Origin: Lachnospiraceae bacterium
GTDB lineage: Bacteria; Bacillota; Clostridia; Lachnospirales; Lachnospiraceae
Length of the DNA stretch: 64,000 nucleotides
Reading direction: 5' to 3'
Assembly (NCBI GenBank): GCA_022793195.1
Contig: JAAWCJ010000024.1
Coordinates: 62,001-126,000 of the forward strand
Shown: positions 59,187 through 64,000 of the stretch, one piece after another
How positions within the stretch are numbered: the stretch's first letter is position 1
Layout: the number at the start of each line of letters is the position of its first letter
Translations under genes and position numbers: made by a program
The notes under the pieces: generated by a model
Databases searched by the model: none
What the model was told of the DNA's origin: nothing
What the model saw: the letters and a program-made list of their open reading frames with translations, nothing else

Positions 59187-60920
59187 TCATAACATCTTCT
59201 CAATCATCGCGAGCACTTCTTTTCCGAACTTCTCGGATTTCTCATCCGCATCTGCCAGGGACGTCCCTTTCACGCCATAGTAAAATTTCACCTTGGGCTC
59301 TGTCCCGGAAGGCCTTACACACAGCCACGCGTCGTCGCTCAAATCGTAGTACAGCACATTGGAGGAAGGAAGTCCGGTGGAAGTCACAGCGCCGGTTGCC
59401 AAATCCACGACCGTGTCCTTCTGGTAATCCCTTGCGGACAGCACTTTATATCCGGCCACTTCCGAAGGAGTATTTTCCCGGAGGGTTTCCAAAATCTCTT
59501 TGATTTTCGCCAATCCCTCTATCCCCGCCAAAGTGATGGACTGAACGCCGTCCCTGTAATAACCATATCTCTCATACATGGCAATCATGGCATCCCATAA
59601 GGTCATGTTTTTCGTTTTGTAATAAGCCGCCGCCTCACAGAGGGCCATGGTGGCCACAATGGCATCCTTATCCCTGGCGTGGGTTCCAATCAGACAGCCG
59701 TAGCTTTCCTCAAAGCCAAAGAGATAAGTCCCTTTGCCTGATTCCTCAAAGCCCAGGATCTGCTGTCCGATATATTTAAAACCGGTCAACACTTCAATCA
59801 GCTTCACACCGTAATATTTCGCGATGGCGTCTGCCAGATTGGAAGTAACGATGGTCTTGATCAGTGCGCCGTCCTCAGGAAGGCCCGAAAGCTCCTTCTG
59901 CTGCCCGATTTCATAATCCGCCAGAAGGCATCCCGACATGTTTCCCGTCAGAGTAATGTATTCTCCACTCTTTGCATCCTTTACATAGACACCGAGACGG
60001 TCTGCATCCGGATCCGTGGCCAGCACCAGATCCGCATCTTTTTCCTTCGCCAGCTTAAGGGCCAGCGCAAATGCTTCCGCCGCTTCCGGGTTGGGATAGC
60101 TTACTGTAGGGAATTCCCCGTCAGGCAGCTCCTGCTCCGGCACCACATACACATGTTCAAAACCAAGCTCTTTCAGTACCCGCCTGGCCGGAAGGTTTCC
60201 GGTTCCATGAAGGGGCGTATAGACGATCTTTAAATTTTTCCCCTCCGCCTCAATGCTGTCCCAGTGCTTCACCTGCTTTTTAAGCTCCGCAATATAAGCA
60301 TCGTCAATGGCCTGTCCGATGGTTTCATAAAGCCCGGCTTTCACCGCCTCTTCTTTGTCCATGGTTTTCATCTGTGCAAAATCTGTCACAGCCTTCACTT
60401 CCGCCATGATTCCCTTATCGTGGGGCGGCGTAATCTGGGCGCCGTCCTCCCAGTATACTTTATATCCATTGTATTCCGGGGGATTATGGCTGGCCGTAAT
60501 GTTGATGCCAGCGATACATTTCAAAGTCCGCACCGCATAAGAAAGCTCAGGAGTCGGTCTCAAAGATTCAAACACATAGGCCTTGATTCCATTGGCCGCA
60601 AGGCAAAGGGCGGCTTCATCGGCAAATTCCGGCGACATCCTTCTGGAGTCAAAGGCAATCGCCACACCCTTTTTCGCTCCTCCCGCCTTTAAAATATAAT
60701 TGGCAAGACCCTGGGTCGCCTTCCTCACCGTATAAATATTCATCCTGTTGATACCGGCGCCGATGATTCCCCGAAGCCCCGCCGTCCCGAATGACAACTC
60801 TGTGTAAAAACGTTCTTTGATTTCATTCTCGTCGTCTCTTATGCCCTGAAGTTCTGTCTTTGTCTTCTCGTCGATATAAGGACTTGCCAGCCATTCCTCA
60901 TATGTTTTACGATAATCCAT
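59187..60920 (-). CDS. pgm: Phosphoglucomutase/phosphomannomutase family
   Basis: The 577-aa enzyme interconverts glucose-6-phosphate and glucose-1-phosphate, the feed to UDP-glucose. 'ELSFGTAGLRGIIGAGINRM' opens the substrate domain, the phosphoserine is in 'GINITASHNPPEYNGYKVYW', the metal loop is 'LVLATDPDADRLGVYV', and 'VRPSGTEPKVKFYY' binds phosphate. The form is the long alpha-phosphoglucomutase type (PgcA-like), not GlmM. It has its own promoter at 60995-61023 and GGGAGG before the ATG. It closes the Leloir pathway started by galK, galE and galT upstream. Confidence 0.95.
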   Translation of the reverse strand: MDYRKTYEEWLASPYIDEKTKTELQGIRDDENEIKERFYTELSFGTAGLRGIIGAGINRMNIYTVRKATQGLANYILKAGGAKKGVAIAFDSRRMSPEFADEAALCLAANGIKAYVFESLRPTPELSYAVRTLKCIAGINITASHNPPEYNGYKVYWEDGAQITPPHDKGIMAEVKAVTDFAQMKTMDKEEAVKAGLYETIGQAIDDAYIAELKKQVKHWDSIEAEGKNLKIVYTPLHGTGNLPARRVLKELGFEHVYVVPEQELPDGEFPTVSYPNPEAAEAFALALKLAKEKDADLVLATDPDADRLGVYVKDAKSGEYITLTGNMSGCLLADYEIGQQKELSGLPEDGALIKTIVTSNLADAIAKYYGVKLIEVLTGFKYIGQQILGFEESGKGTYLFGFEESYGCLIGTHARDKDAIVATMALCEAAAYYKTKNMTLWDAMIAMYERYGYYRDGVQSITLAGIEGLAKIKEILETLRENTPSEVAGYKVLSARDYQKDTVVDLATGAVTSTGLPSSNVLYYDLSDDAWLCVRPSGTEPKVKFYYGVKGTSLADADEKSEKFGKEVLAMIEKML

Positions 60921-60947
60921 GAAAATCCCTCCCTGGTGCGGATATTT

Positions 60948-61023
60948 TCCGGCTTTTTAAAAGCCGGATTCCAGATTCCGCCATATTTGTTTCCATTATA
61001 ATATATCGCTTTCTAAAATTCAA
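60948..61023 (-). promoter_or_regulatory. Promoter and leader hairpin of pgm
   Basis: On the minus strand TTGAAT (61018-61023) is 17 nt from TATAAT (60995-61000), directly after the galT stop. The leader then contains a hairpin of CCGGCTTTT with its complement (60948-60966) before the ribosome site. The hairpin could also act as a weak galT terminator. Confidence 0.75.
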
Positions 61024-61030
61024 CCGACAA

Positions 61031-62521
61031 TCACACACTGGCGATAAACTTAAGGAAGGCAACTTTTCCCTCCGGTGTCCTCTTATAGACTCCGGCGTCC
61101 TCCAGAACTTCCCGGAATACAGATCCGATTTCGCTGCGGATGATCTCATGGACATTGTCCGCAGTGACTGCAGGATAACGCTTCAGGAATTCCTCAGCCC
61201 AGTCGGCATGTTTCTCCGTCGCTTCAAAGGCCCGTAAGTCCCCGCCTTCCAGAATGACCTCAGCCAGCTTTCCCATCTCATCTTTCAGCCTTGCGGGAAG
61301 TACCGCCAGGCCCATCACTTCAATCAGGCCGATGTTTTCTTTCTTGATATGATGCAACTTTCCGTGGGGATGGTATACTCCGAGAGGATGTTCCTCTGTG
61401 GTGATATTATTGCGGAGAACCAAATCCAACTCGTAGATATCACCCCTCTTTCTGGCAATGGGCGTGATGGTATTGTGAGGTTCCCCGTCCGTCTTTGCAT
61501 AGATGAAAGCCTCTTCGTCCGTGTAACCCCTCCATGTTTTCAACACCTGATCGGCCGCGTTTACAAGCTCTTCCCGGTCTTCGCTGCGCAGGCGGATCAC
61601 CGACATGGGCCATTTTACAATTCCCGCCTCCAGATTGCCGAATCCTCGGAGCGCCACTTTTTCCTCGATAGGGGCTTTGGCCATGGCAAACTCATAATGG
61701 CCGCCCTGGAAATGGTCATGGCTTAAAATGGAACCACCCACGATCGGAAGATCCGCGTTGGAACCGACAAAATAATGAGGAAACTGCTTCACAAAATCCA
61801 AAAGCTTGCAAAAGGTATCCCTGTTGATCTGCATGGGTGTATGTTCCCTGTTTAGCACAATACAATGCTCATTATAATAGACATAAGGAGAATACTGGAA
61901 ACCCCAGGGTTTCCCATTGACTGTGATGGGGATAATCCTGTGGTTTTGCCTGGCCGGATGGTTCACCCGCCCTGCATATCCTTCATTTTCCACACACAGC
62001 AGGCATTTGGGATAACCGCTCTGTTTCGCCAGCTTGGCCGCCGCAATCGCCTTCGGATCCTTCTCCGGTTTCGACAGATTAATCGTAATGTCCATTTCCC
62101 CATAAGGGGTCTCTGTCTTCCATTTCAAATCCTTCTTCACCCGGTAACGGCGGATATAGTCCGTATCCTGGCTGAATTTATAATAAAAATCCGTGGCTGT
62201 TTCCGGGCTTTTTTCATAAAGCTCCCAAAATTTTTTAATGACGGTGCTGGGCCTTGCCACAAGCTTTGACATCAGTTTCGTATCCAATAAGTCACGGTAA
62301 ACCACACTGTCTTCAATCAGCCCTTTCTCACAGGCATAATCCAGAATCTCCGAAAGCGCTGTCTCAAGCTCCACATCGTGATACTCCTCTAAAGGCTCCT
62401 CATATTCGTCAATCCCCAGAGTCTCCAAAAGGGCGTTGGCCGTATAAATGGCATCTTCTTTCTCAATCAGCCCGGTTTCCAGCCCATAAGTCACAAGCTT
62501 TTTAATGGAATTTTCAATCAT
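61031..62521 (-). CDS. galT: Class II UDP-glucose:hexose-1-phosphate uridylyltransferase
   Basis: The 496-aa enzyme swaps UMP between UDP-glucose and galactose-1-phosphate. It belongs to the long Firmicute GalT2 class. The nucleophile motif HxHxQ appears in 'GGSILSHDHFQGGHYEF'. GGGGGA lies about 8 nt before the ATG. It lies 15 nt after galE, with which it is cotranscribed. Its product feeds GalE and so UDP-glucose and UDP-galactose for the glycan operons. Confidence 0.96.
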   Translation of the reverse strand: MIENSIKKLVTYGLETGLIEKEDAIYTANALLETLGIDEYEEPLEEYHDVELETALSEILDYACEKGLIEDSVVYRDLLDTKLMSKLVARPSTVIKKFWELYEKSPETATDFYYKFSQDTDYIRRYRVKKDLKWKTETPYGEMDITINLSKPEKDPKAIAAAKLAKQSGYPKCLLCVENEGYAGRVNHPARQNHRIIPITVNGKPWGFQYSPYVYYNEHCIVLNREHTPMQINRDTFCKLLDFVKQFPHYFVGSNADLPIVGGSILSHDHFQGGHYEFAMAKAPIEEKVALRGFGNLEAGIVKWPMSVIRLRSEDREELVNAADQVLKTWRGYTDEEAFIYAKTDGEPHNTITPIARKRGDIYELDLVLRNNITTEEHPLGVYHPHGKLHHIKKENIGLIEVMGLAVLPARLKDEMGKLAEVILEGGDLRAFEATEKHADWAEEFLKRYPAVTADNVHEIIRSEIGSVFREVLEDAGVYKRTPEGKVAFLKFIASV

Positions 62522-62536
62522 GGCTGTCTTCCCCCT

Positions 62537-63529
62537 TTATTTCGCATATCCGTTTGGATGGTTTTTATGCCATTTCCAGGCAGTGGCAATGATCTCCTCC
62601 AAATCTGCGTGGGCCGGTTTCCAGCCCAGTACCCGTTTTGCTTTTTCACTGGAAGCAATCAGTCTGGCAGGATCCCCTGCCCGTCTGGGAGAAATAATGG
62701 CCTTTATGGGATCTTCCGTCACCTTTCTGGCCGTCTCGATGACTTCCTTCACCGTGAAGCCAACTCCATTGCCCAAATTGAAAATATCACTCTTTCCGCC
62801 TTTCATCAGATATTCTACCGCCAGAATATGGGCCTGGGCCAAGTCTGTCACATGAATATAATCGCGGACGCACGTACCGTCCTTCGTATCATAGTCGTCT
62901 CCAAAAATGCTGATTGCTTCCCGTTTTCCCAAAGGCACCTGGAGAATCAGGGGAATCAGATGGCTCTCCGGATTATGGGCCTCCCCGATCTGGCCGCTCA
63001 CATGGGCGCCGCAGGCATTGAAATACCGCAGAGACACAAACCGCAATCCGTGGGCCAACCCGGTCCACTTAAACATTTTCTCCATGGAAAGCTTTGTCTC
63101 CCCATATGTATTGGTCGGTTCTGTCCTGTCTGTCTCCTCAATGGGAATTTTCTCCGGTTCACCATAGGTGGCTGCTGTGGAAGAAAATACAATCTTATCA
63201 AGGCCATGGGCCACCATACTCTCCAAAAGCACCTTCGTACCGCAGAGGTTGTTGTCATAATATTTAAGGGGGTTGGTCATACTCTCCCCCACCAGGGAAT
63301 TTGCCGCAAAGTGAATCACCGCATCGATATCCTTCTCTCCATCCAGTACGGAATCCACGAATCCACGGTCTCTCAAATCACCTTTATAAAACTTTGCCTT
63401 CGGATGCACTGCCTCAATATGCCCTGTTTCCAGGTTATCAATAATCACCACTTCATGCCCTGCATCCACCAGTTCATACACCGTATGGGAACCAATATAA
63501 CCTGCCCCGCCAAGTACCAAAATTTTCAT
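62537..63529 (-). CDS. galE: UDP-glucose 4-epimerase
   Basis: The 330-aa SDR enzyme interconverts UDP-glucose and UDP-galactose. 'MKILVLGGAGYIGSHTVYEL' binds NAD, the catalytic Tyr-Lys is in 'NTYGETKLSME', Ser/Thr in 'VFSSTAATYG', and 'GDDYDTKDGTCVRDYIHVTD' is typical. The ATG at 63529 has AAGGAGG 5 nt upstream, so the seven extra residues of the longer frame are not used. It supplies UDP-galactose to Glf. Confidence 0.97.
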   Translation of the reverse strand: MKILVLGGAGYIGSHTVYELVDAGHEVVIIDNLETGHIEAVHPKAKFYKGDLRDRGFVDSVLDGEKDIDAVIHFAANSLVGESMTNPLKYYDNNLCGTKVLLESMVAHGLDKIVFSSTAATYGEPEKIPIEETDRTEPTNTYGETKLSMEKMFKWTGLAHGLRFVSLRYFNACGAHVSGQIGEAHNPESHLIPLILQVPLGKREAISIFGDDYDTKDGTCVRDYIHVTDLAQAHILAVEYLMKGGKSDIFNLGNGVGFTVKEVIETARKVTEDPIKAIISPRRAGDPARLIASSEKAKRVLGWKPAHADLEEIIATAWKWHKNHPNGYAK

Positions 63530-63590
63530 GATTTCCTCCTTCCGACGCAAACGTCCGCCCTTTAAATATCGGCTGTGTCATCCAGGTACG

Positions 63591-63610
63591 TTGGAAAATC
63601 CGTTTTCCAA
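63591..63610. promoter_or_regulatory. Palindrome upstream of galE
   Basis: TTGGAAAA and TTTTCCAA enclose CGGA (8-bp perfect arms) 62 nt before the galE start, in the 179-nt galK-galE gap. It could be an operator (LacI-type half-site TGGAAA) or a small RNA hairpin. AT-rich sequence upstream (around 63620-63650) may hold a weak promoter. Confidence 0.4.
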
Positions 63611-63708
63611 TCTGCCTTTCTTCCTATTTTATATATTACATTTTAATTGATCATTCCTAAAATTTCTATGGTTTTCTTCCGGTCCTCAAAAAGCCAACCC
63701 TGCCTTTT

Positions 63709-64000
63709 TTAAAACACCCTGATTCCGCCGCAGGGCCGTACCTTCAACACATGGCAGGAGCCTTCGCCAAACACGCCATCCAGAACTCTCCTATACTCCT
63801 CCACAAAAGAATTCCTGACAAAAGCCTGGATGGTTCCCGCAAAGCCGCCGCCGTGTACCCGGCATACACCGTTATCTCCGAGAATACTTTCACTGACAGC
63901 CAGCCCCATGGATACCCCCTGGTTCTGCACATCCTTGTTGGTATAAACATTCTGAAGAAATTGAAAAGAAGAGGCCCCGGATTCCCTAACCAAATTTAAA
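63709..64000 (-). CDS. galK: Galactokinase, C-terminal part (5' end outside window)
   Basis: The last ~96 codons of a gene running in from beyond 64000 encode 'ILGDNGVCRVHGGGFAGTIQ' and 'VLKVRPCGGIRVF', matching the GHMP-kinase C-terminal region of galactokinase (GG-G-F-GG-type motif near the end). The frame is open through the window edge, so no start is visible. It phosphorylates galactose to galactose-1-phosphate for GalT. The stop is followed by a weak AAAAAG/CTTTTT hairpin. Confidence 0.92.
   Translation of the reverse strand, partial: LNLVRESGASSFQFLQNVYTNKDVQNQGVSMGLAVSESILGDNGVCRVHGGGFAGTIQAFVRNSFVEEYRRVLDGVFGEGSCHVLKVRPCGGIRVF

Noticed and set aside
62558-63565. 335-codon plus-strand open frame opposite galE
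   Set aside because: It is a mirror frame of a well-supported gene, has Cys/His/Ile-rich shadow composition, and no ribosome site.
63591-63610. CcpA cre site before galE
   Set aside because: The palindrome is 2 nt longer at the centre than the cre consensus, so only a general operator or hairpin can be claimed.

Overview
The window looks like the chromosome of a low-to-mid-GC, anaerobic Clostridia bacterium of the Lachnospiraceae type. The signs are ChW-repeat surface proteins, a cdaA-cdaR (ybbR) pair, class II GalT, a VTC/DUF4956/CotH cluster, Firmicute-style AGGAGG ribosome binding sites and TTGaca-17-TATAAT promoters. No rRNA, tRNA, CRISPR array or insertion sequence was seen. Nearly all genes are on the minus strand; the only plus-strand operon is at 3204-8130.

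Layout by coordinate: (1) 1-2905, a polysaccharide-initiation pair: a Wzz-type copolymerase cut by the window edge and a WbaP/EpsE-type phosphoglycosyltransferase. (2) 3204-8130, a tight plus-strand operon: a membrane-bound lamin-tail/CotH-kinase protein, a Cthe_2159-like lipoprotein, a VTC-domain protein and a DUF4956 membrane protein. (3) 8120-10321, a two-domain GT2 glycosyltransferase. (4) 10499-19135, four secreted ChW-repeat proteins carrying GH25 lysozyme, YkuD L,D-transpeptidase, transglutaminase-like and CHAP domains. Their 27 ChW repeats fall into nine A-B-C triads. (5) 19175-36302, a long run of polysaccharide genes with a promoter just upstream of its first gene: SDR epimerase, RgpF-like transferase, RfbC, the ABC exporter Wzm/Wzt, a methyltransferase and kinase-like pair, an MBL lipoprotein, polytopic GT-C-like proteins, a DPM-type GT2, a flippase-like LPG_synthase_TM protein, a GT4 and UDP-glucose dehydrogenase. 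(6) 36412-49184, a second decorated-glycan operon that appears to start with leuA: a GtrII-like glucosyltransferase, Glf, two GT2, DUF2304, a large polytopic protein, an MBOAT/SGNH O-acylation pair and an acyltransferase-3. (7) 49541-58681, an operon with two uncharacterised membrane proteins, the diadenylate cyclase CdaA and its partner CdaR, an HPr, a Wzy-like polymerase, a GT2, a flippase and a TagB/F-like transferase. (8) 58804-59135, a ~330-nt cruciform-like inverted repeat of unknown nature. (9) 59187-64000, the Leloir genes galK (partial), galE and galT, then pgm.

How the genes fit together: galK-galE-galT-pgm, Ugd and Glf supply UDP-Glc, UDP-Gal, UDP-GlcA and UDP-Galf. RfbC points to dTDP-rhamnose, although rfbA, rfbB and rfbD are not in the window. 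Both a Wzx/Wzy/Wzz route and a Wzm/Wzt ABC route are present, so at least two surface polymers are likely. Side-chain glucosylation and O-acylation genes decorate them. The ChW-repeat enzymes sit next to these operons and probably remodel or bind the resulting envelope. Coordinates of several genes were moved from the longest open frame to an internal start that has a clear Shine-Dalgarno (SD); this is stated in each entry.
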